Positions 1 through 9,785 of a stretch of 64,000 nt of DNA are shown here, one piece after another. The notes under the pieces were generated by a model. The model was not told the origin of the DNA and ran no database searches. It worked only from the letters and a program-made list of their open reading frames with translations. The position numbers were made by a program, and so were the translations under genes. This DNA is from Chitinophaga fulva (lineage in GTDB: Bacteria > Bacteroidota > Bacteroidia > Chitinophagales > Chitinophagaceae), in NCBI RefSeq assembly GCF_012927205.1, contig NZ_JABBGC010000001.1, positions 1,860,001-1,924,000 on the forward strand, in the 5' to 3' direction. Within the stretch, counting starts at the first letter, position 1; the number at the start of each line of letters is the position of its first letter.

Positions 1-727
1 CCAGTTGCTGCATCACAGAGCTGGGCGTAAACTTTTCATCATAGGGATCGATGTTGGGCTGCACCACGACCACACTGATTTTCCGCGCCGGATCGTCCGG
101 CGTGGGGTGGATGAATGTGGAGCAGAGCAGGGGCAGCAGGATGACAGCTGCCGGTTTCCATATTTCCTGGCGGAGCAGTTGGCCCCAGCTGAGGTCGTAT
201 ATCCGTGCCCGTTTCCACACCTGGTAAAGCGTGATGTTGGCCAGCAGTACCCAGAGGGTGCCGCCGCTGGCGCCGGTGAACTGGTACCATTGTATCCATC
301 CCGGCCTCATGGCGAATGCGTTGCCCAGCACGAGCCAGGGCCAGCTCAGTTCCCATGTCTGATGTATCAGTTCAAACGTGAGCCAATATACGATCAGGGC
401 AAAATAAGACACTGTTTCCGGGAGGCGCCGGCGGCTGTTCTTGTAAGCCAGCCAGGGAATGCTCATCAGCAGCGCGTTAAAGCTGTTGGCGAATACACCG
501 CTGGCGGGTACAGTGGTGTTGCCTACCCACCAGGTAGTCGCCACATTCCATATCAAAAAAGAGAAAAATATCCATCCAAAATATTTCCCCCTGTGCTGTA
601 CTTTTTCTGTCAGGTACAATAATGGTGTGAAACCGATGAAAACCAGTGGGGTCAGGGACATAGTGGGCCAGGCCAGCCATAATAACAGGCCGCTGAAAAT
701 GCTGCAGAGGAAAACGGATAATTTCAT
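1..727 (-). CDS. lnt: Apolipoprotein N-acyltransferase, N-terminal part (runs off left edge)
   Basis: The minus strand reads open from the ATG at 725-727 to the window edge, giving 242 residues of an unfinished protein. The product begins MKLSVFLCSIFSGLLLWLAW, has several membrane segments, and carries ELSWPW near residue 125 and VVVQPNIDPYDEKF near residue 225, where the nitrilase-like catalytic domain of Lnt starts. Lnt transfers the third acyl chain to the N-terminal cysteine of lipoproteins at the inner membrane. Catalytic residues lie beyond the edge, so activity cannot be judged. The assignment rests on the membrane pattern plus the QPNID entry to the nitrilase fold. Confidence 0.88.
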   Translation of the reverse strand, partial: MKLSVFLCSIFSGLLLWLAWPTMSLTPLVFIGFTPLLYLTEKVQHRGKYFGWIFFSFLIWNVATTWWVGNTTVPASGVFANSFNALLMSIPWLAYKNSRRRLPETVSYFALIVYWLTFELIHQTWELSWPWLVLGNAFAMRPGWIQWYQFTGASGGTLWVLLANITLYQVWKRARIYDLSWGQLLRQEIWKPAAVILLPLLCSTFIHPTPDDPARKISVVVVQPNIDPYDEKFTPSSVMQQL

Positions 728-1418
728 GATTGGATATAAATCAAACAGGGGCGAAGATAAGGAAAGCACCCGCGCTATTTTAAGTAGATTTTAATGATTT
801 AATTCAATATTAAAACGGACATTTATTATAGTCACATGATAAAAAAACAGGAAATCTCTTGATAAGTAGAGAATATGAATTATGAAAAATCATATATGTC
901 TGCTCTTGAAAAGTTTAACAATTTTTTCATAATTTAGACCATTCGATGATACATATCGGACTGATCGCATAAAAAGTATGTAACTGTCCACAACGCGTTA
1001 TAAAGTCAACTGGAGAGCCGTAGAAAGGAACGATGAAAATGCTGGGCTGCTGGACGCAGCCGTCAACCGAAGCATAGGAACTTGTTAGAAATTAATTAAA
1101 GGAAGACGTGGGCTGGGCGTCAGTATTATCCAGCCAGGTTACGTTACCTTACTCGTGAAGCGATGATATGGGCCCGGTCCTCCCGGACAAGGCAACACAT
1201 ATTGTGCTTAAAAGGTTTTTGCATCATCTAAATCAAAAAAACAACATCTAAATCTAAAACAGCGACCAATTATCTGAACACTTAAGCCAAGCGCTTAACT
1301 AGTCACCATTTCCCGGATCATCACTGTCACACAACTGGCACTACGTCCCGGATCAGGATTTTATTGTCTACTAAAACCTTTTAGTGCGTATAACTATAAT
1401 GGCTATACGAACTAAGAG
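728..1418. other. 690-base spacer upstream of susC with GC-rich hairpins
   Basis: No gene is visible. Bases 740-960 are very AT-rich. Bases about 1010-1230 are clearly richer in GC and hold several short hairpins: GGCTGC/GCAGCC at about 1046-1062, GGCTGG/CCAGCC between about 1113 and 1137, and GTCC/GGAC near 1178-1190. A 14-codon ORF (1033-1077) starts 5 bases after AGGAA, an unusual Shine-Dalgarno-like match here. The block could be a long structured 5' leader of susC or a small RNA gene. I could not match it to a riboswitch or RNA family. Confidence 0.4.
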
Positions 1419-4400
1419 ATGGCTATGCCATTGCTATCAGGTATCAGAAATCATCTTTCAAAATCTAAATTGCTCATGAAGAAAGGGTTATTCCTTTGGT
1501 TGTTCGTGACCATCTGTATGCTGCAGGCATACGCGCAAACACGGACCATTACCGGTAAAGTAACCGACTCAAAGGACGGTTCTCCCTTGCCTGGTGTAAA
1601 CGTACTCATTAAAGGCACCTCTAAAGGCACCATTTCCGGACCGGACGGAAACTTCAAACTGGAAGCACCTGCGGGAGCATCCCTCATTTTCTCATTTGTG
1701 GGATATGCCAACCAGACAGTGGCAACAGACGCCAGCGGCAACCCGCTCGTCGTTACCCTGAAAGGCAGCAACCAGGCACTCAATGAATTAGTGGTAACGG
1801 CACTGGGCATCAAACGCGACAAACGTACTCTCACCTACGCTACACAGGAAGTAAAAGGCGCCTCCATCGTGGAAGCTAAACAAAACAACCTGGTGAATGC
1901 ATTGTCCGGTAAAGTGGCTGGTGTTCAAATCACCAACTCCAGCGGCATGCCCGGCAGCTCCGCCAGGATCGTGATCCGCGGTAACAGCTCCCTCACCGGT
2001 GAAAACCAGGCCCTCGTGGTAATCGACGGTATCCCCATGGATAACGGCGAAGCTGGTAACCCGGACGGAGCCCTCAGCGGCGGCGGTACTTCTAACCGTG
2101 CTGCTGATATCGATCCTAACATCATCGAAAGCATCAACGTGCTGAAAGGCTCTGCGGCTACTGCCCTCTATGGCTCCGCAGCGGCTAAAGGCGCTATCAT
2201 CATCACCACCAAAAACGGCATGGGCGCTGGCGCCGGCAAACCTACGGTTTCCGTAAGCTCCAGCTATTCTTTCGAGAATCCCATCCTGCCCAGCTTCCAG
2301 GACAAATACGCACAGGGCTCCGGTGGTAAATATGTAAATGGTAATGCGGGTCAACTCGGCTCTGCTTCCTGGGGTCCACTCATCGATACCCTGAAAGTAG
2401 GCGGCGTGCCTGTTCAAAAAAGAGATAACATCAAGGACTTCTTCCGTACCGGTCATACTACAGATAACAACGTGTCTGTAAGCGGTTTCTCTGATAAGTC
2501 CAACTACCTGGTGTCCTACTCTTTCGTGAAAACAGATGGTACCATGCCTAACACCGATTATTCAAGGCATGCACTGTTTGCCAAATACGGTATAGAGCTG
2601 GCTAAAAACCTGCGCCTCACTACCCAGTTCAACTACATTCACTCTGATAACGACCGTCTCCTGGAAGGTAACGGCCTGGCGAATCCGCTGTGGACTGTTT
2701 ATGCTGCACCGATCTCCTGGAATCCGTTCCCTACCACTAAAGCTGACGGTTCCCAACAGGTTTACCGCGCTGCCCGTAACAACCCTTACTGGCTCGTGGA
2801 TAATACCGGTTTGACTGATAAAGTAAACCGTATCATCCCGGTGATCAACCTGTCTTACTCTCCACTCCCCTGGTTGACCATCACCGAAAGATTCGGCGCC
2901 GATATGTATGTTAACAATACCGACTATCATGAAAATGTTGGTATCATCGGTTCCAAATCTGTTGACGGCAGATTATACAAACGCGATATCCAATACCAAC
3001 AGTTCAACCATGACCTGATTGTTCAGGCACATAAGACCTTCGGTACGGACTGGACCACAGATGTGATCATAGGTAATAACATCCTCTCCAACTATAACAA
3101 CAACAACTATGTGGAAGGTGTAGCACTGTCTGTTCCTGGCCTGTATACTGTTGCCAATACCAGCAATGTAAGCTCTACCTACAACCTGTATAAAAGCAGA
3201 AAAGTGGGCTTCTACGCACAGGCAAACGTAGAATGGAGAAAGATGCTGACCCTGGCACTGACTGGTCGTTATGACGGTTCATCAGTACTGTCTCAGAACA
3301 AACAGTTCTATCCTTATGGATCTGTGAGCGGTGGCTTTATCTTCACCGAAGCACTGGGGATGTCTAACAACAAAATTATGAACTTCGGTAAACTGAGAGT
3401 GTCCTATTCTGCCGTAGGTAACGACAACGTAGGCCCTTACTACTTAACCACTCCTTACATAAAAGCTTCCGTAGGCAACATCAACTTCCCGTTCCAGGGA
3501 CAGAACGGTTACCTGCAAAGCACCACTTATGCTTATCCGCTTAAAAACGAAAGCGTAAAAGAATTTGAAGTAGGTCTCGAAACCAAATTCTTCCATAACA
3601 GAGCCGGACTGGAAGTAAGCTACTTCGACAGAAAAAGCGCTGACCTGTTGACTACCAGCACCCCGATTTCCGGTGCTACCGGTTATCCTTCTGCCAGCAT
3701 GAACTCCGGCGATATGCGTAACAAAGGTGTGGAAGTAGTACTGAATGTGACACCGGTGAAAACTAAAAACCTGACATGGGAAATCGGTGTTAACTATACC
3801 AAAATTGATAACAAGGTTACCAGACTGGCACCCGGTCTCAACAGCATTTTCCTCGCAGGTTTCACTACTCCTGGTATCTATGCCTTTGCCGACCAGGCTT
3901 ATGGCGTGATCATGGGTACACACTTCAAGCGTAATGATGCCGGCCAGATGCTGCTGAGCGATGATGGTTACCCACAGGTAGCTGACGATATCGCTGCTAT
4001 CGGCCACGTAACACCGAAATGGCTGGGCGGTCTTACCAGCACCCTCACCTGGAAAGCGTTTACTTTCTCCTTTGTGCTTGATCACAAACATGGTGGCGAC
4101 ATCCTCAACCTGGACAACCACTACCTGCTGTTCTACGGAACGCCTAAGGTTACCGAAAACCGCGGTACCAATGTTGTATTCCCTGGTCTGATTGAAAGCA
4201 CCCAAAAACAGAATACACTGTCCGTTCCTTTAACACAGGCTTATTATGCCAATATCTATTCCGCTGCGGATGAAAGCTCCATCGAAGATGGTTCTTTCCT
4301 GAAATTAAGACAGGTATCACTGGGTTACAACTTTGGCCATATGCTGAAAGGAACACCTTTTAAATCACTGGCAGTGAATGTTACCGGTACCAACTTTATC

Positions 4401-4529
4401 CTGCATAAAAACTATACCGGTTCAGATCCTGAAGTGAGCCTCAACGGAAGCGGCAACGGACAAGGTTTTGCCAACTTCATGGCACCTTCCAACCGTACCG
4501 TGATCATCGGTTTAAAAGCAACCTTTTAG
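1419..4529 (+). CDS. SusC/RagA-type TonB-dependent outer membrane transporter
   Basis: The 1036-residue product is a TonB-dependent receptor that would import an oligomer, usually a glycan, across the outer membrane with its SusD partner. Order: signal peptide about residues 20-40 (MKKGLFLWL...AYAQ), carboxypeptidase-regulatory-like domain about 43-118, linker LNELVVTALGI at 121-131, plug about 135-265 with the SusC signature VVIDGIPMDNG at 200-210, then the beta barrel ending in a terminal phenylalanine. Start: the ATG at 1419 gives a long basic n-region; the ATG at 1476 (Met20) would give a standard signal peptide, and the sequence does not decide. There is no N-terminal secretin/STN domain, so signalling through an anti-sigma factor is not suggested. 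No glycoside hydrolase lies nearby, so the substrate is unknown. Confidence 0.95.
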   Translation: MAMPLLSGIRNHLSKSKLLMKKGLFLWLFVTICMLQAYAQTRTITGKVTDSKDGSPLPGVNVLIKGTSKGTISGPDGNFKLEAPAGASLIFSFVGYANQTVATDASGNPLVVTLKGSNQALNELVVTALGIKRDKRTLTYATQEVKGASIVEAKQNNLVNALSGKVAGVQITNSSGMPGSSARIVIRGNSSLTGENQALVVIDGIPMDNGEAGNPDGALSGGGTSNRAADIDPNIIESINVLKGSAATALYGSAAAKGAIIITTKNGMGAGAGKPTVSVSSSYSFENPILPSFQDKYAQGSGGKYVNGNAGQLGSASWGPLIDTLKVGGVPVQKRDNIKDFFRTGHTTDNNVSVSGFSDKSNYLVSYSFVKTDGTMPNTDYSRHALFAKYGIELAKNLRLTTQFNYIHSDNDRLLEGNGLANPLWTVYAAPISWNPFPTTKADGSQQVYRAARNNPYWLVDNTGLTDKVNRIIPVINLSYSPLPWLTITERFGADMYVNNTDYHENVGIIGSKSVDGRLYKRDIQYQQFNHDLIVQAHKTFGTDWTTDVIIGNNILSNYNNNNYVEGVALSVPGLYTVANTSNVSSTYNLYKSRKVGFYAQANVEWRKMLTLALTGRYDGSSVLSQNKQFYPYGSVSGGFIFTEALGMSNNKIMNFGKLRVSYSAVGNDNVGPYYLTTPYIKASVGNINFPFQGQNGYLQSTTYAYPLKNESVKEFEVGLETKFFHNRAGLEVSYFDRKSADLLTTSTPISGATGYPSASMNSGDMRNKGVEVVLNVTPVKTKNLTWEIGVNYTKIDNKVTRLAPGLNSIFLAGFTTPGIYAFADQAYGVIMGTHFKRNDAGQMLLSDDGYPQVADDIAAIGHVTPKWLGGLTSTLTWKAFTFSFVLDHKHGGDILNLDNHYLLFYGTPKVTENRGTNVVFPGLIESTQKQNTLSVPLTQAYYANIYSAADESSIEDGSFLKLRQVSLGYNFGHMLKGTPFKSLAVNVTGTNFILHKNYTGSDPEVSLNGSGNGQGFANFMAPSNRTVIIGLKATF

Positions 4530-4552
4530 TAGTATTTAAAAGCATAACAATC

Positions 4553-5953
4553 ATGAGAAGATTACATATAGCCACCATATTTTTAAGCACCGTGCTGTTG
4601 GGTAGCGGCTGTAAAAAGTTCCTGGATGTCAACAAGGACCCTAATAACCCGATGGAAGTATCAGAAAAACTGATCCTTCCACCAGTGGAAGTGACAGTGT
4701 CCACACAGGTAGTAGGCGGTTTCAATGGCGTAAACGGCGCTTATTGGATGCAGCAGTTGTCCCAAAACCAGCCATCACCTGGTCAGGAAACCTACCGTAT
4801 TTTTCCGGTAGATGTGGACAATACCTGGACCTTCTACATTTATCCCAACATTCTCAACAACCTCCGGTTGATGATGGACCAGGCCAGAGCTGCCGGTCAT
4901 AACGAATACATGGCGATCGGTAAAACGCTGTTTGCCTTCAACCTGGCTATTGCCACAGACATATGGGGCAATGTGCCTTATACCGATGCGATGAAGCTGC
5001 CGGCTATTTCCCGCCCGAAATATGACAGCCAGGAATCGATCTACCAGGTGTTGCAATCTACGCTTGACAGCGCCATCTATTATGCCAGCCAGCCGAAAAG
5101 CGCTATTGCTCCCGGTGGAGATGACTATATCTATCAGGGTAATATGGCCAAATGGAAAAAACTGGCTTACATGCTGAAAGCACGTTTTTATCTGCGCCTG
5201 ACCAAAGCGCCGGGCCATACCGCTGCTGCACAGGCAGACCTCGCCCTCGCAGCGCTGGCCAATGCTTTTGCTGATAACAGTGACAACGCTATGGTGACTT
5301 ACACCGGTGCTGCACAGGCAGAAAGCCCCTGGTTTAAGAACACAGAACCAGGCGCCGGCGGTGTTGTGATGAACAAAACCTTCATCGATTTCCTGAAAAG
5401 CAATAATGACCCTCGTCTGCCGATCATCGCTACCACAGATGCGGACGGCGGTTATACCGGCCGTACCCCTGGTGCGACTACCGTTCCTGATCCCACTGTG
5501 CTGTCACAGGTGAACAGCTTCTATGCATCCGCAGATGCGCCGCTGTACCTCGCTACTTACACTGAAGCGATGTTCATCAAGGCGGAAGCCACTTTCCTCA
5601 AATCAGGCGCCGCTGCTGCCACACCGGTATACCAGGCAGCTATCAAAGCGCATATGGATATGCTGAAAGTAGGTGCAGCAGATGCACAGACTTATATCAA
5701 CAGCCGCCCTGCGCTCACAGCTGCCAATGCTATACAGCAGATCATCTATGAAAAATATGTGGCGGGCTTCCTCTCCATCGAAACTTTCAACGACTGGAGA
5801 CGTACTGGTTATCCGCAGTTGTCGCTGCCGGAAAATCCATTCGTGAACTACATCCCGAGAAGATGGCCTTATCCTTCCAATGAGATCCTGGCTAACCCGC
5901 AGCCAGACCAGAAGGTGACTACCGCTGACCGTGTATGGTGGGACGCGAAATAA
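4553..5953 (+). CDS. SusD/RagB-like surface lipoprotein
   Basis: The 466-residue product begins with a lipoprotein signal peptide ending LLGSGC, so Cys20 would be lipidated. The following KKFLDVNKDPNNP is the typical opening of SusD-like proteins. The body is helical and TPR-like, and the C-terminal part contains the usual segment in which an aromatic-rich Arg-Arg motif (NDWRRTGYP, then YIPRRWPYPSNE) precedes the end. SusD lids the SusC channel and captures substrate. It starts 23 bases after susC, and a strong terminator follows 10 bases after its stop, so the transcription unit is just this pair. It resembles the SusD-like_2 branch rather than starch SusD; the ligand cannot be read from sequence. 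Confidence 0.95.
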   Translation: MRRLHIATIFLSTVLLGSGCKKFLDVNKDPNNPMEVSEKLILPPVEVTVSTQVVGGFNGVNGAYWMQQLSQNQPSPGQETYRIFPVDVDNTWTFYIYPNILNNLRLMMDQARAAGHNEYMAIGKTLFAFNLAIATDIWGNVPYTDAMKLPAISRPKYDSQESIYQVLQSTLDSAIYYASQPKSAIAPGGDDYIYQGNMAKWKKLAYMLKARFYLRLTKAPGHTAAAQADLALAALANAFADNSDNAMVTYTGAAQAESPWFKNTEPGAGGVVMNKTFIDFLKSNNDPRLPIIATTDADGGYTGRTPGATTVPDPTVLSQVNSFYASADAPLYLATYTEAMFIKAEATFLKSGAAAATPVYQAAIKAHMDMLKVGAADAQTYINSRPALTAANAIQQIIYEKYVAGFLSIETFNDWRRTGYPQLSLPENPFVNYIPRRWPYPSNEILANPQPDQKVTTADRVWWDAK

Positions 5954-5962
5954 CGTTATCGC

Positions 5963-6009
5963 ATAAACGAAAAAGACCGAAGCGATTTGCTTCGGTCTTT
6001 TTCGTTTAT
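5963..6009. terminator. Bidirectional terminator between susD and guaB
   Basis: A perfect 21-base-pair inverted repeat (5963-5983 with 5989-6009, 5-base loop) has A-rich and T-rich outer flanks, so it can end transcription from both sides. The core stem AAAGACCGAAGC recurs in the terminators at 9696 and 20942. Confidence 0.9.
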
Positions 6010-6022
6010 ATACGATAATGAA

Positions 6023-7495
6023 TTATCGGCTGTAGTTCGGAGCTTCCTTGGTGATCACCACATCGTGCGGGTGGTTTTCTTTTACGGTAGCAGCAGTGAT
6101 TTTCACGAACTGTGCACCTTGCAGGGTTTTCACATCTTTGGAACCAGTGAGGCCCATACCTGCACGCAGACCGCCAACGAATTGCTGGATTACTTCAGAC
6201 AGGTAGCCTTTGTAAGGTACACGGCCAACGATGCCTTCCGGAACCAGTTTCTTGATATCGTCTTCATCCTGGAAGTAACGGTCTTTGCTACCTTCCTGCA
6301 TGGCTTCGATAGAACCCATACCACGGTAGGATTTGAATTTACGGCCTTCGTAGATGATCGTTTCTCCGGGGCTTTCTTCCACACCGGCGAAGATAGAACC
6401 AGCCATGATACAAGATGCACCGGCGGTGAGTGCTTTTACCATGTCACCGGTATAACGGATACCGCCATCGGCAATTACCGGGATACCCAGCTTTTTCAAT
6501 GCTTCAGATGCTTCCAGGATAGCGGACAGCTGAGGAAAACCAGCGCCGGTTACGATACGGGTGGTACAGATAGAACCGGGTCCCACACCTACCTTCACTG
6601 CGTCAGCGCCTGCCTGTGCCAGTGCCAGCGCACCTTCTGCGGTAGCAACGTTACCGGCAATCACCTGCAGTTTAGGGAAAGCTTTCTTTAATTTTTTGAG
6701 TGTGTTGATCACAGCGATAGAGTGACCATGGGAGCTGTCCAGACAAACGACGTCAACACCTACGTTGATGAGGGCCTGAGCGCGGTCCAGTACATCGGGG
6801 GTAATACCCAGTGCAGCACCTACCAGCAGACGGCCAAATTCATCTTTTACGGCATTGGGATAGCTGGTCAGCTGCAGAATGTCGCGATAAGTGATCAGGC
6901 CAACCAGTTTACCTTGTTTGTTAACAACCGGCAGTTTTTCAATTTTATATTGCTGAAGGATTTTTTCCGCCTTTTTCAGATCGGTGCCTTCTGGTGCTGT
7001 GATGAGTTTCTCACTGGTCATCACTTCTGCAACAAGGCGCTTTTTGTTTCTTTCGAAACGCAGGTCCCTGTTGGTCAGAATACCAACCAGTTTGTTATTG
7101 TCATCGATAATGGGAATACCACCAATGCCGTTTTCCTTCATGAGTTTCAGCGCCTGGCCAATAGTGGCATCGGCTTTCAGGGTAACGGGGTCCATAATCA
7201 GACCGCTTTCGCTACGTTTTACCCTTCTTACCATCTCCGCTTGTCTTTCTATGCTCATGTTTTTGTGGAGAATACCTATACCCCCTTCTCTCGCCAGTGC
7301 GATAGCCAGATTGGCTTCTGTCACAGTGTCCATAGCCGCTGATACCATCGGAATGTTCAGACGTAGGTTCTTGGTGAGTTGCGTAGAGATGTTTACTTCT
7401 TTAGGCAGAACTTCGCTGTAGGCCGGCACGAGGAGCACGTCGTCAAAAGTAAGGCCGTCAGCTACAAATTTGGGTTTAGATTTTCCCGCAGGCAT
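6023..7495 (-). CDS. guaB: Inosine-5'-monophosphate dehydrogenase
   Basis: The 490-residue product oxidises IMP to XMP with NAD+, the committed step of GMP synthesis. The N-terminus [20 protein letters not shown], two CBS domains at about residues 95-210, and the catalytic loop [11 protein letters not shown] with Cys310 are all present. The phosphate-binding GGIRYTGD and the flap [10 protein letters not shown] follow, so all key parts are intact. Length is standard. A TACATTTG promoter box lies at 7532-7539, leaving a leader of about 30 bases. It converges on susD with the shared terminator between them. Confidence 0.97.
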   Translation of the reverse strand: MPAGKSKPKFVADGLTFDDVLLVPAYSEVLPKEVNISTQLTKNLRLNIPMVSAAMDTVTEANLAIALAREGGIGILHKNMSIERQAEMVRRVKRSESGLIMDPVTLKADATIGQALKLMKENGIGGIPIIDDNNKLVGILTNRDLRFERNKKRLVAEVMTSEKLITAPEGTDLKKAEKILQQYKIEKLPVVNKQGKLVGLITYRDILQLTSYPNAVKDEFGRLLVGAALGITPDVLDRAQALINVGVDVVCLDSSHGHSIAVINTLKKLKKAFPKLQVIAGNVATAEGALALAQAGADAVKVGVGPGSICTTRIVTGAGFPQLSAILEASEALKKLGIPVIADGGIRYTGDMVKALTAGASCIMAGSIFAGVEESPGETIIYEGRKFKSYRGMGSIEAMQEGSKDRYFQDEDDIKKLVPEGIVGRVPYKGYLSEVIQQFVGGLRAGMGLTGSKDVKTLQGAQFVKITAATVKENHPHDVVITKEAPNYSR

Positions 7496-7531
7496 GATGC
7501 AACTATTAATCAGTTAAAAAATAATTGCACG

Positions 7532-7539
7532 CAAATGTA
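7532..7539 (-). promoter_or_regulatory. Bacteroidota -7 box for guaB
   Basis: The minus strand reads TACATTTG, matching the TAnnTTTG consensus for the Bacteroidota housekeeping sigma factor. A matching -33 TTTG is not obvious at the expected distance. Confidence 0.5.
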
Positions 7540-7626
7540 GCTCTATTTTGCCAATAAATAAAATATTCACCTCCAACGGCACTCCGATTGACTGTTAATA
7601 TTACGTTATTAACACTTGCCGGATAC

Positions 7627-8727
7627 TTATGCAATGAGCTCGTAACGCTGTCCCGGTAAGCTTTTGAGCACACTTTGCATTTCAAGTTTGAACAACGCCT
7701 CCGCCACCTGGCTACCGGTGAGGCCGGTCAACAGGTACAACTCCTCTACGTGCCGTGGCGACTTCTCCCGGAATAATAACATCAGTTTTTGTTCATTGTC
7801 TGATAATTGTAAAAACAATTCCCGCTGCACCACCGGCGGTTTCGACTGCTCTTCCCATCCCATCATCTGTAATACATCTGCCGCCCCGGTGATTAACATG
7901 GCTTTATTATTTTTTATAAGATGATTGCAGCCTGCTGCCTGTGGATCATCTGCCCGTCCCGGGATACAGAACACATCCCGGTGGTAACCGCTTGCCAGAT
8001 CTGCCGTGATCAGCGATCCACCCTGCAGGCCGCTCTCTATCACAATAGTGGCATCACAGATGCCGGCCACGATACGGTTGCGCTTAGGGAAGTTCTGCCT
8101 GTCGGGCAGATGACCACTCATAAAATCAGTCAACAGCCCGCCCTGCGTCATCATCGCCACGGCCGTGCCCTTATGGGCCGCAGGATAAATACGGTCCAGT
8201 CCATGCGCCAGCACGCCAATGGTGGGCGTGCCCGCCTGCAAAGCGGTTTCGTGGGCCAGTATATCAATACCATAAGCCAGTCCGCTGACAACCGTCACCT
8301 GCGCGGCAGCCAGCTCTTCCGTGAGCTGCCGGCAAATACGCCTGCCATAGGCCGATGGCCTTCTGGTGCCTACTACACTCACCATACGGGCTGTATTCAG
8401 CGAAGCAGCGCCTTTAAAATACAATAGAACGGGACTGTCGTAACAGTGATGCAGCCGTTGGGGATATTCCGGGTCTGTACAGAACAAAGCCCGGATACTA
8501 TATCGCTCCATAAAAAGTATTTCTTTCTCTGCTTCGCTGAAATCACGGAAACTGCGGATGGCATTGGCCCTGATACTGCCTACTGTTTCGATGCATTCCA
8601 GTTCGCGCCGCCGCGCACGGAAAATATCACTGGCACTGCCAAACGTTTCCAGCAGTTTACGGACAATCACATCGCCAATTAAAGGAATACGGGTTAAGGC
8701 TATCTGGTATAGCAACTCCTGGGGCAT
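7627..8727 (-). CDS. dprA: DNA-processing protein DprA (Smf)
   Basis: The 366-residue product carries the Rossmann-like DprA core: GTRRPSAYG, then SGLAYGIDILAHETAL, then NFPKRNRIVAGICDATIVIE and GSLITADLA. A helical SAM-like N-terminus precedes it (LTRIPLIGDVIVRKLL), and a short winged-helix-like C-terminus follows (about 300-366). DprA binds incoming single-stranded DNA and loads RecA during natural transformation. The ATG at 8727 is preferred; the upstream in-frame TTG codons at 8736 and 8730 are unlikely starts. It is divergent from the phosphatase at 8818. Confidence 0.96.
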   Translation of the reverse strand: MPQELLYQIALTRIPLIGDVIVRKLLETFGSASDIFRARRRELECIETVGSIRANAIRSFRDFSEAEKEILFMERYSIRALFCTDPEYPQRLHHCYDSPVLLYFKGAASLNTARMVSVVGTRRPSAYGRRICRQLTEELAAAQVTVVSGLAYGIDILAHETALQAGTPTIGVLAHGLDRIYPAAHKGTAVAMMTQGGLLTDFMSGHLPDRQNFPKRNRIVAGICDATIVIESGLQGGSLITADLASGYHRDVFCIPGRADDPQAAGCNHLIKNNKAMLITGAADVLQMMGWEEQSKPPVVQRELFLQLSDNEQKLMLLFREKSPRHVEELYLLTGLTGSQVAEALFKLEMQSVLKSLPGQRYELIA

Positions 8728-8788
8728 AACAAACAATTTCCTTTTAAATTACGATTTTCCTGTCAGCGCACATGTTGCCGGAACCATT

Positions 8789-8796
8789 TATTTTTG
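8789..8796 (+). promoter_or_regulatory. -7 box for the e(P4)-family phosphatase
   Basis: TATTTTTG fits TAnnTTTG and lies 21 bases before the ATG at 8818. The box overlaps an in-frame TTG at 8794, which argues against that codon as the start. Confidence 0.45.
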
Positions 8797-8817
8797 CAGT
8801 CAACAACAGTAATTTTT

Positions 8818-9630
8818 ATGATGAAAAGGTTATGGACAGGTGCACTGCTGCTGGGAATGCTGGCCTGTAAGACAACAACGCCGGTAGCCGTGCAAACACC
8901 CGCCGCCCCGGCTACGCAACTCACGCCTTACGGCCCCGCATGGGCTGCCTTATGGCAACAACAGTCCGGCGAATACAAAGCCCTCTGCCTGCAAGCCTAT
9001 CAGCTGGCGGCCTTACGGCTCGATCAGTACCTGGCACAACCCCATCATCTGCCACTGGCGGTAGTTACAGACATCGATGAAACCGTGCTCGATAACAGCC
9101 CCTATTCGGTACATCAGGCGCTTAACGGCAAAAGTTATGATGAGAAAAGCTGGGTGGAATGGACTGCCAAAGCAATAGCTGATACGGTACCCGGCGCTCC
9201 TGCTTTCTTTAAATACGCTGCCTCCAAAGGTGTGAAAGTGTTTTACATCACCAACAGGATAGAAGCGGAAAGAGCAGCTACGCTGAAAAACCTGCAACGC
9301 TACGGGTTTCCTGATGCAGATGATCAGCACCTGCTGCTGAAAACAGCCGGCTCCGGTAAAGAACCTCGCCGCCAGCAAGTGTTGCAGCAATATGAAATAG
9401 TACTGCTCTTCGGTGATAACCTCAGCGACTTTGCGGCCACTTTCGATAAAAAACCTGCTGCGGAAAGAAATGCTACCGCCCTGCAATCCGCTGCCAGCTT
9501 CGGTAACCGGTATATCGTGCTGCCTAACCCCATGTATGGCGATTGGGAAGGGGCGCTGTACAATTATCAATATAAACTCACGCCACAACAGAAAGACAGT
9601 GCGATGAAAGCACAACTGCGGAATTATTAA
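8818..9630 (+). CDS. 5'-nucleotidase/acid phosphatase lipoprotein, e(P4) family
   Basis: The 270-residue product starts MMKRLWTGALLLGMLAC, a lipoprotein signal with Cys17 as the likely lipidated residue. It is a class C acid phosphatase of the HAD superfamily: motif I is VTDIDETVLDNS with Asp85 and Asp87, the middle motif is FYITNR, and the terminal acidic motif is LLFGDNLSDF. Such proteins dephosphorylate NMN, nucleotides or other phosphomonoesters outside the inner membrane. The gene stands alone and ends inside a long palindrome with a terminator (9633-9785). Confidence 0.92.
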   Translation: MMKRLWTGALLLGMLACKTTTPVAVQTPAAPATQLTPYGPAWAALWQQQSGEYKALCLQAYQLAALRLDQYLAQPHHLPLAVVTDIDETVLDNSPYSVHQALNGKSYDEKSWVEWTAKAIADTVPGAPAFFKYAASKGVKVFYITNRIEAERAATLKNLQRYGFPDADDQHLLLKTAGSGKEPRRQQVLQQYEIVLLFGDNLSDFAATFDKKPAAERNATALQSAASFGNRYIVLPNPMYGDWEGALYNYQYKLTPQQKDSAMKAQLRNY

Positions 9631-9632
9631 AT

Positions 9633-9785
9633 ATTTAGGGATTTTTTGATTTACGATTTTTTGATTTCGTGAATCAAAACAGCGGACGAAAAGGTGAAGA
9701 CCGAAGCGAATCATTAACTCGCTTCGGTCTTCGTCTTTTATTAATCTGTGAAATCAAAAAATCGTAAATCAAAAAATCCCTAAAT
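9633..9785. repeat. Long intergenic palindrome with internal terminator
   Basis: A perfect 36-base inverted repeat (9633-9668 with 9750-9785) is built of AT-rich words such as GATTTTTTGATTT and TTTACG. It flanks a second perfect 14-bp hairpin (9696-9709 with 9719-9732; stem begins GAAGACCGAAGC). It fills the whole space between two convergent genes and abuts the stop codon of the OmpA gene. The inner hairpin should end both transcripts; the job of the outer arms is unknown. Confidence 0.85.

Noticed and set aside
1010..1230. Cobalamin, TPP, SAM or c-di-GMP riboswitch, or 6S/RNase P/SRP RNA
   Set aside because: None of the conserved boxes of these families could be found, so only an unidentified structured region is claimed.
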